From JBDOQU01 sp039839375 (GTDB lineage: Bacteria; Pseudomonadota; Alphaproteobacteria; DSM-16000; Inquilinaceae), in the NCBI RefSeq assembly GCF_039839375.1, contig NZ_JBDOQU010000006.1, positions 180,288 to 244,287 of the forward strand: a DNA stretch of 64,000 nt, written 5' to 3'. A model generated the notes under the pieces. It made no database searches and had not been told where the DNA came from. It was given only the letters and a program-made list of their open reading frames with translations. Shown in pieces: positions 10,361 through 19,543 of this stretch (the first letter of the stretch is position 1; each line of letters starts with the position of its first letter). Both the position numbers and the translations under genes were made by a program.

Positions 10361-10834
10361 TCAGCGCCCTTTTCCGGAGAACATCGAGGCCGCGACGCCA
10401 GCCAGGATCGCGGCGATCAGGACGCCTCCGCGATTGGCGCTGAACCAGCGCCGGCCGCCCGCGCCGGCGGAAGCGCCGAGCCCTCCGGCCAGCAGCCCGA
10501 GTTGCGCTGTATCCGCCTTGAGGTCCGCCCGCGCCTGGTTGGCCGCGATATCAGCCGCGGCCACCAGCCTGCGGCCGCTGAGCGGGCGCGCCAGCAGAGC
10601 CAGCAGGAGGGCGAGGATCAGCACGATGCCGCCCATCACCAGGGCGGCTACGATTAGCCCCTGGGATTTCGCGAGGGCGAGGAACCCGGCCAGCAGGAAG
10701 AATCCGACGCCGACCAGCCCCAGCAGCCCGGCGAAGAGATAGACGCCGAAGCGGATGGCCGCCGCGCGCGCCCTGATGCGCGCGCGCAACATCTCCGCAT
10801 CGGCGACGCGCTGCAGTCTGAAAAGCGGCAGCAT
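10361..10834 (-). CDS. Phage-holin-superfamily / small inner-membrane protein
   Basis: 157 residues with two strong N-terminal transmembrane helices (about 28-50 and 59-83) and a third hydrophobic stretch near the C-terminus. It resembles the holin-X / YqjE-type membrane proteins commonly found beside DUF883/ElaB-like genes and unrelated to lysis. It lies five bases behind the DUF883-like gene, so the two form a unit, probably a stress-associated membrane pair. Confidence 0.65.
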   Translation of the reverse strand: MLPLFRLQRVADAEMLRARIRARAAAIRFGVYLFAGLLGLVGVGFFLLAGFLALAKSQGLIVAALVMGGIVLILALLLALLARPLSGRRLVAAADIAANQARADLKADTAQLGLLAGGLGASAGAGGRRWFSANRGGVLIAAILAGVAASMFSGKGR

Positions 10835-10839
10835 GCCGC

Positions 10840-11154
10840 TTAGCGGTCCATCACCTTGCCGAGCAGGAGCCCGATGCCGAAGGCGACCATCACGCTGGTG
10901 AACGGCCGTTCCTCTATCTGGTTTTCGATCGCCGTCGCGCCTTCCCGCGCCTTCAGGCGCGCGCGGAGGGTCGCCTCGTCCAGCCGGTCCGCGGCGTCGC
11001 GGGCGGCCCCCTTCGCACGTCCGGCCTGCGTGTTCACTTCCGACCGCGCGGTGTCGCCCAGCGCCTTAGACAGGTTGGAGATATCCAGGCGCAGCTTGTC
11101 GATGTCGGCTTTGAACGTGTCGAATTCCGTTTCGAGATTTCGGGTGGTTGCCAT
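10840..11154 (-). CDS. DUF883/ElaB-like membrane-anchored protein
   Basis: 104 residues from ATG at 11154, preceded by AGGAGG; the longer open frame upstream lacks family character. A heptad-like helical region (EFDTFKADIDKLRLDISNLSKAL, then Ala/Arg-rich helices) ends in one C-terminal membrane helix (TSVMVAFGIGLLLGKVM). This is the ElaB/YqjD/DUF883 layout; enterobacterial members associate with the inner membrane in stationary phase and can bind ribosomes. Confidence 0.78.
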   Translation of the reverse strand: MATTRNLETEFDTFKADIDKLRLDISNLSKALGDTARSEVNTQAGRAKGAARDAADRLDEATLRARLKAREGATAIENQIEERPFTSVMVAFGIGLLLGKVMDR

Positions 11155-11251
11155 CCGGCCCCTCCTCCTGTTCGATGACGATGCCCATGCCGGGCGAAAC
11201 GCTACGCCCTTAGAAACACGGCCCGGATCGAAATGATCCGTCGCGGCCCGT

Positions 11252-12178
11252 TTATCGGGCGGCAACGCCCGCGCCGCGGCGGCGGCCCAGCCGGCTGACA
11301 TAGATGCCCGCCACGATCAGGGCCAGCGCCGCCCATAGACGGGGCGACGGCGTCTCGGCCAGGAACAGCCAGCCCCAGAAGACACCGAACATCGGCACCA
11401 GATAGCTGACCTGGGACATGAAGGTCATGCCGCAATTGCGGATGATCTGGAACCGCAGCACATAGGCGAAGCCCGTCGGCCCCACGCTGAGGAAGAGGAG
11501 CGCCGCCATCGACCGCCAGTCCGGCGTCGCCGTCCAGGGCTGGTCCACCACCAGGGCCGCCGGAACCATATAGGCCGAGGCCGTCATCAGCACGATCCCG
11601 CTCCAGAGAAGGGGCGGCAGCGTGGCCGCCCGGCGGGTCAGCAACCCGGCGACGGCATAGCTGGTCGACGCCCCGACGACGGCAAGCTGGCCCAGCACGC
11701 CCGACCGCGCGCCGAACAGGACATCGGCGCCGATCAGCAGCACCACCCCGCCGAACCCCAGCGCCATCCCCGCCAGCTTCGGCGCGGTCAGCCGGTCGTC
11801 ATTGGTGAACAGATGGGACATCAGCAGCACGATGAACGGCCCCATCGCCATCAGGATGGCGGCCCGGCTGGAATCGATATGCTGCTGTCCCCAAGAGATG
11901 AGGGTGAAGGGCAACGCGCTGTTGAAGAAGCCGATCAGCACCAGCAGCAGGAGCATGCGCCCGTCGACGCTCCCCCTCTCGCCCCGCAGCCATGCGGCCG
12001 AGCAGAGCGCCAGCCCGGCCAGCGTGATCCTTACGGCCGCCACCGTCATGGGCTGGAAATCCTCCAACGCGATCGCGATGCAGAGGAACGCCGACCCCCA
12101 GATCGCGCCCAGGAGGAACAGCTTCGTGGTGTCGGCGGCGGTGGGAGGACGGATGGGGGGCATGGGCCTGACAGGCAA
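11252..12178 (-). CDS. EamA/DMT-family transporter
   Basis: 308 residues with ten predicted helices arranged as two EamA repeats (about 17-150 and 160-295). GAIWGSAFLCIAIAL and SWGQQHIDSSRAAILMAMGPFIVLLMSHLF are typical of drug/metabolite transporters of the RhtA/YdcZ type, usually exporters of amino acids or other small metabolites. Substrate unknown. Divergent from a second DMT gene about 230 bases away. Confidence 0.88.
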   Translation of the reverse strand: MPVRPMPPIRPPTAADTTKLFLLGAIWGSAFLCIAIALEDFQPMTVAAVRITLAGLALCSAAWLRGERGSVDGRMLLLLVLIGFFNSALPFTLISWGQQHIDSSRAAILMAMGPFIVLLMSHLFTNDDRLTAPKLAGMALGFGGVVLLIGADVLFGARSGVLGQLAVVGASTSYAVAGLLTRRAATLPPLLWSGIVLMTASAYMVPAALVVDQPWTATPDWRSMAALLFLSVGPTGFAYVLRFQIIRNCGMTFMSQVSYLVPMFGVFWGWLFLAETPSPRLWAALALIVAGIYVSRLGRRRGAGVAAR

Positions 12179-12406
12179 CGAAAGGAAAGCCCGACGGCGC
12201 GGTTCCCGCCGACCGAAGCCGCCGGGCTGGATTCCGCGCCAGGAACGAGCAGGAAAGACCCATTCTGACGGGGACGCGGATGGCGATCAAGGATCGTCCT
12301 TCTTCGCCGCCCGGTCCCAAGACCGATCCCCCGAGGCTTGCCCCATGGCGGCAACGGGAGGAAGATGCGCTTCTCGTCTCACCGCTCCCCCCGCACGGTT
12401 TCCTCC

Positions 12407-13333
12407 ATGTCTTCTTCCGCTTCCCTCGCCGTCTCCACGGGCCGGCGATCGGCATTGCTGCTTCTGGCCGCGGTCATCGTGCTGTGGGGCCTCAACTGGC
12501 CGGTGATGAAGCTGGGGCTCACCCATATGGGGCCGATGACCTTCGTCACCTGGCGGATGGCGATGGCGGCCGCATGCATGTTCGCCTTCGCCGCCGCGAC
12601 GGGCCGCCTCCACTGGCCGACGCGGCGGGACTGGCCGATCGTGCTGTCGGTCGGGCTGTTCCAGATGGGCGGGTTCATGACGCTCTGCACCTTCGGCTTG
12701 CAGTATGTCGAGGCCAGCCGGTCCTCCATCCTGGCCTATACGACGCCGCTCTGGGTCGTGCCCGGCGCCATCCTGCTGTTCGGGGAGAAGGTGGCGGGGC
12801 TGCGGCTGTTCGGCGTACTGGTCGGTCTCGCCGGCGTCGCCGTGATGTTCAACCCGGTCGCGATCGACTGGAGCAGCCGCGACGTCCTCATCGGCAATGG
12901 CGCGCTGATGCTGGGCGCGCTGCTCTGGGCCGGCCAGATCCTCCAGATCAGGGGTCATCGATGGGATAGCCCGCCGCTGGAGCTGGTGGGCTGGCAGCTT
13001 CTGGTGGCGACCCTGATGGTGCTGCCGATCGCTCTCCTGACCGAAGCGGGGCGGCCGGTCGACTGGGGCTGGGAGCTGACGGCGATCCTGGTTTATAATG
13101 GGCCGATCGCCACCGCCTTCTGCTTCTTCGCCGTCATCACGCTGAACCGGGCGCTGCCCGCCGTAACCACATCGCTTGGGATGCTGGGCGTGCCGGCGGC
13201 GGGGCTCGTCTTCTCGGCCGTGATGCTGGGTGAGCCGATCAACGCGACCAAGGGCGCGGGGCTCGCCCTCATCGCCTGCGGCCTCGCCTTCGTCGCCGTC
13301 GCGGACCGTCGAACGGCCCGCGCCGCATCATAG
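12407..13333 (+). CDS. EamA/DMT-family transporter
   Basis: 308 residues from ATG at 12407 (MSSSASL); ATGs at 12338 and 12365 would add a non-hydrophobic leader. Ten helices in two EamA repeats; LWGLNWPVMKLGLTHMGPMTFVTWRM and SRSSILAYTTPLWVVPGAILLFGE are family signatures. It is only distantly similar to the divergent DMT gene at 11252-12178, so the pair is not a recent duplication. Probably a metabolite exporter. Confidence 0.87.
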   Translation: MSSSASLAVSTGRRSALLLLAAVIVLWGLNWPVMKLGLTHMGPMTFVTWRMAMAAACMFAFAAATGRLHWPTRRDWPIVLSVGLFQMGGFMTLCTFGLQYVEASRSSILAYTTPLWVVPGAILLFGEKVAGLRLFGVLVGLAGVAVMFNPVAIDWSSRDVLIGNGALMLGALLWAGQILQIRGHRWDSPPLELVGWQLLVATLMVLPIALLTEAGRPVDWGWELTAILVYNGPIATAFCFFAVITLNRALPAVTTSLGMLGVPAAGLVFSAVMLGEPINATKGAGLALIACGLAFVAVADRRTARAAS

Positions 13334-13395
13334 GGACCACCGGGGTTCAGGGCCGCCTTGCCAGCGCCTTGGGCGCTGACCATACTTGGAAGATC

Positions 13396-13965
13396 ATGCG
13401 CGCCGAACGTCGCAAATATTCGCGTCTCTACGATTATCCGCCGGAGCCGGAAACGCGGTCCTGCGACCATCCGGGCTGCGCGGCGACCGGCGAGCATCGC
13501 GCGCCAAAATCGCGGGACCGGTTGAACGACTATTACTGGTTCTGCCTCGATCATGTCCGGCAATACAACAAGGCCTGGAACTTCTACGCCGGGCTGAGCG
13601 ATGACGAGGTCGAACGGATGGTCCGGATGGACACGGTCTGGCAGCGGCAGTCCTGGCCCATGGGGACCCAGCGCCGCTATGAGGAGGCGCTGCGGGAGCG
13701 CGTCCGCCGTGAGTTCACGGGCGAGGACGATGCGCAGTCCCATGCCCGCCGGGAGCAGCCGCGCCATCACCGGACGGAGGAGGAAAGCGCCATGGCGGTG
13801 CTGGACCTGGATTTCCCGGTCGATTTCGCCACCGTGAAGGCGCGCTACAAGACGCTGGTCAAGCAGCACCATCCCGACGCCAACGGCGGATCGCGGGAGG
13901 CGGAGGAGAAGCTGAAGACGATCAACCACGCTTACGGCGTTCTCAAACGATCCTTCGCCGCGTAA
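13396..13965 (+). CDS. J-domain protein with N-terminal Cys/His module, upstream of cobS
   Basis: 189 residues from ATG at 13396 (MRAERRKYS). The C-terminal ~60 residues are a J domain with the HPD motif (KTLVKQHHPDANGG) needed to stimulate DnaK. The N-terminal part has Cys and His in zinc-finger-like spacing (CDHPGCAATGEHRAP, then WFCLDHVRQYNKAWNFY). This architecture recurs just upstream of cobS in alphaproteobacteria, so a chaperone role in assembling the cobaltochelatase AAA+ machine is plausible but not demonstrated here. Confidence 0.85.
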   Translation: MRAERRKYSRLYDYPPEPETRSCDHPGCAATGEHRAPKSRDRLNDYYWFCLDHVRQYNKAWNFYAGLSDDEVERMVRMDTVWQRQSWPMGTQRRYEEALRERVRREFTGEDDAQSHARREQPRHHRTEEESAMAVLDLDFPVDFATVKARYKTLVKQHHPDANGGSREAEEKLKTINHAYGVLKRSFAA

Positions 13966-14021
13966 GCTGCCGGCCTCCGCCCCTAGACGGCCATTTCTAA
14001 TCGTTTCGACACTGGAGCATC

Positions 14022-15017
14022 ATGTCCACGCAGACGGCCCCCCAGACGGCGCACGAGAACACGCCCGACATCAGCGTTTCGGTGCGCCAGACCTTCGGCA
14101 TCGACAGCGACATGAAGGTCCCGGCCTTCAGCCAGCCGACGGAGCATGTGCCCGCGTTCGACGACGCCTACCGCTTCGACCGCGACACCACCATGGCGAT
14201 CCTGGCAGGCTTCGCCCATAACCGCAGGGTGATGATCCAGGGCTATCACGGCACAGGCAAATCGACGCATGTGGAGCAGGTGGCCGCCCGGCTGAACTGG
14301 CCCTGCATCCGCGTCAATCTGGACAGCCACATCAGCCGCATCGATCTCGTCGGCAAGGACGCGATCGTGCTGCGCGACGGCAAGCAGGTGACGGAGTACC
14401 GGGAAGGCATCCTGCCCTGGGCGCTGCAGAACCCCTGCGCGCTGGTGTTCGACGAATATGACGCCGGCCGGCCGGACGTGATGTTCGTGATCCAGCGCGT
14501 GCTGGAGGTTGAAGGCAAGCTGACGCTGCTGGACCAGAACCGGGTCATCCGCCCGCACCCCGCCTTCCGCCTGTTCTCCACCGCCAACACGGTCGGGCTG
14601 GGCGACACGACCGGCCTCTATCACGGCACGCAGCAGATCAACCAGGGCCAGATGGACCGCTGGAATATCGTGACGACCCTGAACTACCTGCCCCACGATC
14701 AGGAGGTGGAGATCGTGCTGGCCAAGGCGCCGGACTATGACGATGCGGAGGGGCGGGAGACGGTCGCGGCCATGGTCCGCATTGCCGACCTGACGCGCGC
14801 CGGCTTCATCGCGGGCGACATCTCCACCGTCATGTCGCCCCGGACCGTCATCACCTGGGCGGAGAATGCGCGCATCTTCGACGATCTGGGCTTCGCCTTC
14901 CGGGTCACGTTCCTCAACAAGTGCGACGAGGTGGAGCGGCCGGTGATCGCCGAATACTACCAGCGCTGCTTCGGCACGGAGCTGCCGGAGACGGGCGTGG
15001 GAATGCACGTCTCCTGA
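14022..15017 (+). CDS. cobS: Aerobic cobaltochelatase subunit CobS (AAA+ ATPase)
   Basis: 331 residues. Walker A is GYHGTGKST (residues 74-82) and the Walker B region is CALVFDEYDAG; LFSTANTVGLGD is the sensor region. CobS and CobT form the AAA+ chaperone complex that with CobN inserts cobalt into hydrogenobyrinic acid a,c-diamide in the oxygen-dependent cobalamin pathway. cobT follows after 28 bases; cobN is not in the window. Confidence 0.95.
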   Translation: MSTQTAPQTAHENTPDISVSVRQTFGIDSDMKVPAFSQPTEHVPAFDDAYRFDRDTTMAILAGFAHNRRVMIQGYHGTGKSTHVEQVAARLNWPCIRVNLDSHISRIDLVGKDAIVLRDGKQVTEYREGILPWALQNPCALVFDEYDAGRPDVMFVIQRVLEVEGKLTLLDQNRVIRPHPAFRLFSTANTVGLGDTTGLYHGTQQINQGQMDRWNIVTTLNYLPHDQEVEIVLAKAPDYDDAEGRETVAAMVRIADLTRAGFIAGDISTVMSPRTVITWAENARIFDDLGFAFRVTFLNKCDEVERPVIAEYYQRCFGTELPETGVGMHVS

Positions 15018-15045
15018 CCTTCCGCCGCGGCAAGCCCGAGTTGAC

Positions 15046-16911
15046 ATGACGCAGGACGACAGCCCCGTCGAGACGTTCAAGCGCGCGACCGCCGCCGCCG
15101 TGCGGGCGATCGCCGAACGCGACGACATGGTCATCAGTTTCACCGCCGACCAGCCCGGCTTCGCCGGCAACCGCGCGCGGTTGCCGCAGCCTGCGCGTGC
15201 GCTGACGGCGATGGAGGCGGCGAAGGTGCGCGGTGCGGCCGACGCGGTGGCTCTAAGGCTTCGCCATCATGACGCCAGGCTGCATGCCAGCCGGCTGCCG
15301 GCGGGCGAGACGGCCCGCGCCGCGTTCGAGGCGCTGGAGCAGGCGCGGTGCGAGGCCATCGGCACGCGCCAGATGGCCGGCGTTCGGTCCAACCTTGCCG
15401 CCGCGACGGACGAACGCTGCCGGCGGCAGGGCTTCGAACGCGTGACGGAACGCGACCAGATGCCCTTGCCGGAAGCGATGCGCCTGCTGGCCCGCCAGGT
15501 GCTGACCGGGGAGGCCCCGCCCCCCGCCGCGCGGCAGGCCGTCGAGCTGTGGCGTCCCTGGATCGAAAGCAAGATCGGGCGGGAACTGGGGCATCTGGGC
15601 GAAATGGTCGGCGACCAGGAGGCCTATGCCCGCGAGGTCCGCCGGCTGCTGCGCGATCTGGACATGGAGATCGGGGACGAGACAGAGCCCGAGCCGGACG
15701 ACCAGGAGGATGCCGAGGACGAAGAGAAGGCCGAAAGCCCCGACCAGGGCAGCCGTCAAGGGGAGGAAAGCACCGCCGAGGCCGAGAGCCTGGAGGGCGA
15801 CCCGCAGGAGGGCGAGGAGGCGGAAACCGATGGCGGCGTCGAGGAGATCGACGGCGACATGGAGGAGGATGCCGGCGCGGAGACGGAGGCGCCGGGCCAG
15901 CCCTGGCGGCCCGACATGGACCGGCGCAACGATCCCGACAACCCTTCCTACAAGGTCTTCACGACGGAGTTCGATGAGACGATCGAGGCCGACGCGCTGT
16001 GCGACCCCGACGAGATGGCGCGCCTGCGACTCATGCTGGACCAGCAGCTCCAGCACCTCCAGGGCGTCATCGCGAAGCTGGCGAATCGGCTCCAGCGCAA
16101 GCTGATGGCCCAGCAGACCCGGTCGTGGGAGTTCGACCTGGAGGAAGGCATCCTGGATGCCGCGCGGCTGGCCCGCGTGGTCGTCAACCCGCTGACGCCG
16201 CTGTCCTTCAAGCAGGAGCAGGACACCGATTTCCGGGACACGGTCGTCACGCTGCTGATCGACAATTCCGGCTCCATGCGCGGCCGCCCGATCTCTATCG
16301 CGGCGATGAGCGCCGACATTCTGGCCCGCACGCTGGAGCGTTGCGCGGTGAAGGTGGAGATACTGGGCTTCACCACCAAGGCGTGGAAGGGCGGCAATTC
16401 GCGGGAGAAATGGATCCAGGCGGGCAAGCCGGCGCAGCCCGGCCGGCTGAACGATCTGCGCCACATCGTCTACAAGAACGCCGACGCTCCCTGGCGGCGT
16501 TCGCGGAAGAATCTGGGGCTGATGCTGCGCGAAGGCATCCTGAAGGAGAATATCGACGGGGAGGCGCTACTGTGGGCGCACAACCGGCTGATCGGCCGGC
16601 CGGAACAGCGGCGCATCCTGATGGTGATCTCAGACGGCGCGCCGGTGGACGACAGCACGCTGTCGGTCAACACCGGCAGCTTCCTGGAGAAGCATCTGAA
16701 GCAGGCGATCGAATGGATCGAGCGCTATTCGCCGGTCGAGCTTATGGCCATCGGCATCGGCCATGACGTCACCCGCTACTATCGCCGCGCCGTGACGATC
16801 GTGGATGCGGAGCAGCTTGGCGGCACCATGATCGACAAGCTGGCGGAGCTGTTCGACGAGGAGCCGAAGGGACATTCCTCCGCCCCCCGCGCCGCGCGCC
16901 GGGCCGGCTGA
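15046..16911 (+). CDS. cobT: Aerobic cobaltochelatase subunit CobT (VWA)
   Basis: 621 residues. A helical N-terminal part is followed by a long Glu/Asp-rich segment (about 205-285) and a C-terminal von Willebrand A domain with the MIDAS signature DNSGSM (from Asp406). These features are specific to CobT, the partner of the CobS AAA+ ring. It lies immediately downstream of cobS, with a TDT transporter starting four bases after its stop. Confidence 0.95.
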   Translation: MTQDDSPVETFKRATAAAVRAIAERDDMVISFTADQPGFAGNRARLPQPARALTAMEAAKVRGAADAVALRLRHHDARLHASRLPAGETARAAFEALEQARCEAIGTRQMAGVRSNLAAATDERCRRQGFERVTERDQMPLPEAMRLLARQVLTGEAPPPAARQAVELWRPWIESKIGRELGHLGEMVGDQEAYAREVRRLLRDLDMEIGDETEPEPDDQEDAEDEEKAESPDQGSRQGEESTAEAESLEGDPQEGEEAETDGGVEEIDGDMEEDAGAETEAPGQPWRPDMDRRNDPDNPSYKVFTTEFDETIEADALCDPDEMARLRLMLDQQLQHLQGVIAKLANRLQRKLMAQQTRSWEFDLEEGILDAARLARVVVNPLTPLSFKQEQDTDFRDTVVTLLIDNSGSMRGRPISIAAMSADILARTLERCAVKVEILGFTTKAWKGGNSREKWIQAGKPAQPGRLNDLRHIVYKNADAPWRRSRKNLGLMLREGILKENIDGEALLWAHNRLIGRPEQRRILMVISDGAPVDDSTLSVNTGSFLEKHLKQAIEWIERYSPVELMAIGIGHDVTRYYRRAVTIVDAEQLGGTMIDKLAELFDEEPKGHSSAPRAARRAG

Positions 16912-16915
16912 CGAT

Positions 16916-18019
16916 TTGGCCTCCGCCCCTTCGGATACCGCCGCGCCGACCACACGCTTCCGCCTCGCCGCCTGGATCGACCGGGAGATCGGGACGCTCT
17001 ATCCCGGCTGCTTCGCGATGGTCATGGCGACCGGGATCATCTCCAACGCCATGGCCTTCACCGGCCACCGCGCAATCTCCGACGCGCTGCTGGCGGTGAA
17101 CGCCGTGCTGCTGCCCTGGCTCCTGGCTGCGACCCTGCTCCGCGCGCTGCGCCACCGCGCGGCGCTGTGGGCCGACCTCACCAGCCCGCGGCTGGTCTTC
17201 GGCTTCTTCACCATCGTCGCGGCCTGCGACGTCTTCGGCGTCTCGCTCAGCATCAGGGGGCTGACCGGCATCGCCCTCGGTCTGTGGCTCGCGGCGCTTG
17301 TCCTCTGGTTCGTGCTGATCTATTTCAGCTTCGGCGTGCTGACCTTCCTGAAATCCGCGCAGGAGGCGAACGTCGTCCATGGCGGCTGGCTGAATGCCAT
17401 CGTCGGCGCGCAGTCTCTGGTCGTGCTCGGCACGATCGTCGCGCCTGAGTTGGGCCGCCTCGCGCCATCGGCCTTCGTACTGATCCACATGCTGTGGGGC
17501 GTGGGGCTCGGGCTCTACGGCGTCTTCATCACCCTGTTCGCTCACCGCATCTTCTTCTTCGCCTTCGAGCCGAAGGATATCACACCCCTGCTATGGGTCG
17601 TGATGGGAGCCGCAGCCATCTCCACAAACGCCGGATCGATCCTCCTTTTGACCAGCAGCGGCATGCCCTTCCTGGAGGCGATGCGGCCCTTCATCGACGG
17701 CGTATCACTGATCATGTGGGCCTGGGGAAGCTGGTGGATCCCGCTGCTGATCCTATTCGGCCTGTGGAAGCATGGGATCTGCCGCGTGCCCATGACCTAT
17801 ACGCCGATGTTGTGGAGCCTGGTCTTCCCGGTCGGCATGTACGCGCTGGCCAGCCTCCGCCTGTCGCTCGCCGCGGATTTCACGCCGCTGGGCGCGGTCG
17901 CGCGGACCATGGTCTGGGTTGCGCTCGCCCTGTGGTTGGCGACGGCGGCGGGATTCCTGAGAGCCTCCTGGCGGAGCTTCAGGCGGTTCCGGGCTCAGCC
18001 CCAGCCCGCGCCCTCATAG
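16916..18019 (+). CDS. TDT-family (TehA/Mae1-like) transporter
   Basis: 367 residues with about ten membrane helices. LYPGCFAMVMATGIIS is the first-helix signature of the tellurite-resistance/dicarboxylate transporter family, whose members include anion channels and sulfite or malate exporters. The only start giving the full first helix is TTG at 16916, four bases after the cobT stop, implying translational coupling. The last ~9 codons (QPQPAPS) fall on sequence that is duplicated, in the opposite reading sense, at the end of the marR gene at 19.5 kb, so the 3' end may have been remodelled. Confidence 0.85.
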   Translation: MASAPSDTAAPTTRFRLAAWIDREIGTLYPGCFAMVMATGIISNAMAFTGHRAISDALLAVNAVLLPWLLAATLLRALRHRAALWADLTSPRLVFGFFTIVAACDVFGVSLSIRGLTGIALGLWLAALVLWFVLIYFSFGVLTFLKSAQEANVVHGGWLNAIVGAQSLVVLGTIVAPELGRLAPSAFVLIHMLWGVGLGLYGVFITLFAHRIFFFAFEPKDITPLLWVVMGAAAISTNAGSILLLTSSGMPFLEAMRPFIDGVSLIMWAWGSWWIPLLILFGLWKHGICRVPMTYTPMLWSLVFPVGMYALASLRLSLAADFTPLGAVARTMVWVALALWLATAAGFLRASWRSFRRFRAQPQPAPS

Positions 18020-18087
18020 CGGACCATTTTGGCCGGGCGGTTCATCATCGCCGATGGTCAGCAGCATCATGGGGCGCACGAGGCTGA
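17999..18087 (-). pseudogene. Remnant of a second marR copy
   Basis: Two blocks match the marR gene at 19544-20044 in the same order and strand: 17999-18027 equals 19548-19576 at 28 of 29 positions, and about 18042-18087 matches about 19851-19897 with a few differences. The intervening ~270 bases of marR are missing. This is direct evidence of a degraded duplicate lying between the TDT transporter and the NarK-like gene. Confidence 0.75.
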
Positions 18088-18089
18088 AT

Positions 18090-19337
18090 TTACCCGGCGC
18101 GATCGGCATCCCCCTCGCCCATTACCGGCGCCCGTCGCACTTCGGTGAGATAGTTCAACATCAGGGACACCGCGACGATCCCGTATAGCAGCATGAAACA
18201 GCTTGAACTGACCCCGATCCAGTCGAGCACGACGCCGAACATGATAGGCAGCAGGAATCCGCCAAGGCCGCCGATCATGCCGACAATGCCGGAAACCGCA
18301 CCCATACTGTCCGGAAAATCGTCGCCGATATATTTGAATGTCGAGGCCATGCCGCAGGCGAAGGCTACGCCCAGCACGAAGAGCAGGCCGGTGAACAGCC
18401 AGGAGGGCAGGGCGATGTTGAAGCTCAACGGCCCGTCGATCGTATGCACAACCAACTCCGTCCTTGGGTAGGACAGCAGGAACAGGCAGACCCAACTGAT
18501 CCACAGGACCCACCAGGTTACCGAGTGAGCGCCAAAACGATCGGACAACCACCCTCCCAGAGCGCGAAACGCCCCGCCCGGCAGCGAGAAACCAGCGGCA
18601 AGGAGCGAGGCGTATGCTATGGAGAAGCCATATTCCGTCGTGAAATATTGCGGCATCCAGATCGACAGCGCCGTAAAGCCACCAAAGACGATTGAATAGT
18701 ACTGGCAGTATTTCCAGACGCGGCGATCCCGCAGCACCACGAGTTGGCGCATCATGGGCAATGCGGCGTCCGCGGATCTTTCGGGATCCCTCGCCGAGAA
18801 GATCCAGAACAGGGCGGCCGTGACCACCAGCGCCACCGCATACGCCTTCGGCACCATCTCCCACCCGTACTGCCCGATGAGGATTGGCGCAACGAACATG
18901 TTGAGCGCTGCGCCGATCGTGCCGGCGCCAAAGACGCCCATGGCGAAACCGCGCTGCTCTTTGGGAAAGAACTGCGCCACATAGGGAGTTCCCACGGAGA
19001 ACGAGGCACCAACGAAACCGAGAGCAAGGCCCAGCAACAGCAATTGCCATAAAGCCGTGGCATAGCTCGCCAGCCAGAGAGGAACGGCACAGCCGAGCAA
19101 AAGAAGGAGCATGATGCGACGACCGCCGAAGCGGTCGGTCCAGATGCCGAGCGGCAGCCTGAACAGCGCGCCGGTCAATATCGGCGTCGCGCTGAGAAGG
19201 CCGAACTGGGTTGAATCAAGGCCCCACTGGTCGCGTATCGGAATTCCGATCACCCCGAACATCATCCACACCGCGAAACAGACGGTGAACGAAAGTGTGG
19301 TGATGGCGAGTACGGTGAGATTTCCATCCTTGGCCAT
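18090..19337 (-). CDS. NarK-like nitrate/nitrite porter (MFS)
   Basis: 415 residues, twelve helices, major facilitator superfamily. Signatures of the nitrate-nitrite porter group are visible: GFVGASFSVGTPYVAQFFPKE followed by GAGTIGAALN, and in the second half GIVGMIGGLGGFLLP. The family moves nitrate and/or nitrite. No nitrate or nitrite reductase gene is in the window. It lies between a marR remnant and a cpaF fragment, so it appears to have arrived in, or been rearranged with, this locus. ATG at 19337 follows GGGAGGGACGTGA. Confidence 0.87.
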   Translation of the reverse strand: MAKDGNLTVLAITTLSFTVCFAVWMMFGVIGIPIRDQWGLDSTQFGLLSATPILTGALFRLPLGIWTDRFGGRRIMLLLLLGCAVPLWLASYATALWQLLLLGLALGFVGASFSVGTPYVAQFFPKEQRGFAMGVFGAGTIGAALNMFVAPILIGQYGWEMVPKAYAVALVVTAALFWIFSARDPERSADAALPMMRQLVVLRDRRVWKYCQYYSIVFGGFTALSIWMPQYFTTEYGFSIAYASLLAAGFSLPGGAFRALGGWLSDRFGAHSVTWWVLWISWVCLFLLSYPRTELVVHTIDGPLSFNIALPSWLFTGLLFVLGVAFACGMASTFKYIGDDFPDSMGAVSGIVGMIGGLGGFLLPIMFGVVLDWIGVSSSCFMLLYGIVAVSLMLNYLTEVRRAPVMGEGDADRAG

Positions 19338-19414
19338 TCACGTCCCTCCCCGGTTCCGATCGTCACCTCGGAGGATAATCAAGGAAATCGCGATGATCAC
19401 GCAGACGATCGTCG

Positions 19415-19538
19415 TGACATGAGCGTCGTCGCGGAAATGGACGCCGGGCAGGGTCGGCTTGCCGTTGCGTTCGACGAACATCTGGCGCGGGCGGTTCACC
19501 ACGACGTCGGTGACCGGCTCATCACGCAGAAGCGGCTC
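19415..19538 (-). pseudogene. Fragment of cpaF (duplicated internal segment)
   Basis: These 124 bases align without gaps to 24016-24139 inside the intact cpaF, with roughly four of five bases identical by eye. The translated fragment (EPLLRDEPVTDVVVNRPRQM...GVHFRDDAHV) corresponds to CpaF residues about 214-255. It has no start, no Walker motifs and runs out of homology on both sides, so it is a relic. The divergence argues for an old duplication or an import from a related genome. Confidence 0.85.
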
Positions 19539-19543
19539 AGGGA

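Noticed and set aside
10361..11154. Phage lysis module (holin-like protein)
   Set aside because: The pair matches the chromosomal DUF883/holin-X type membrane proteins; no endolysin or phage genes are near.
13966..14021. Cobalamin riboswitch before cobS
   Set aside because: The gap is only 56 bases and has no B12-box-like sequence; the upstream J-domain gene is co-directional.
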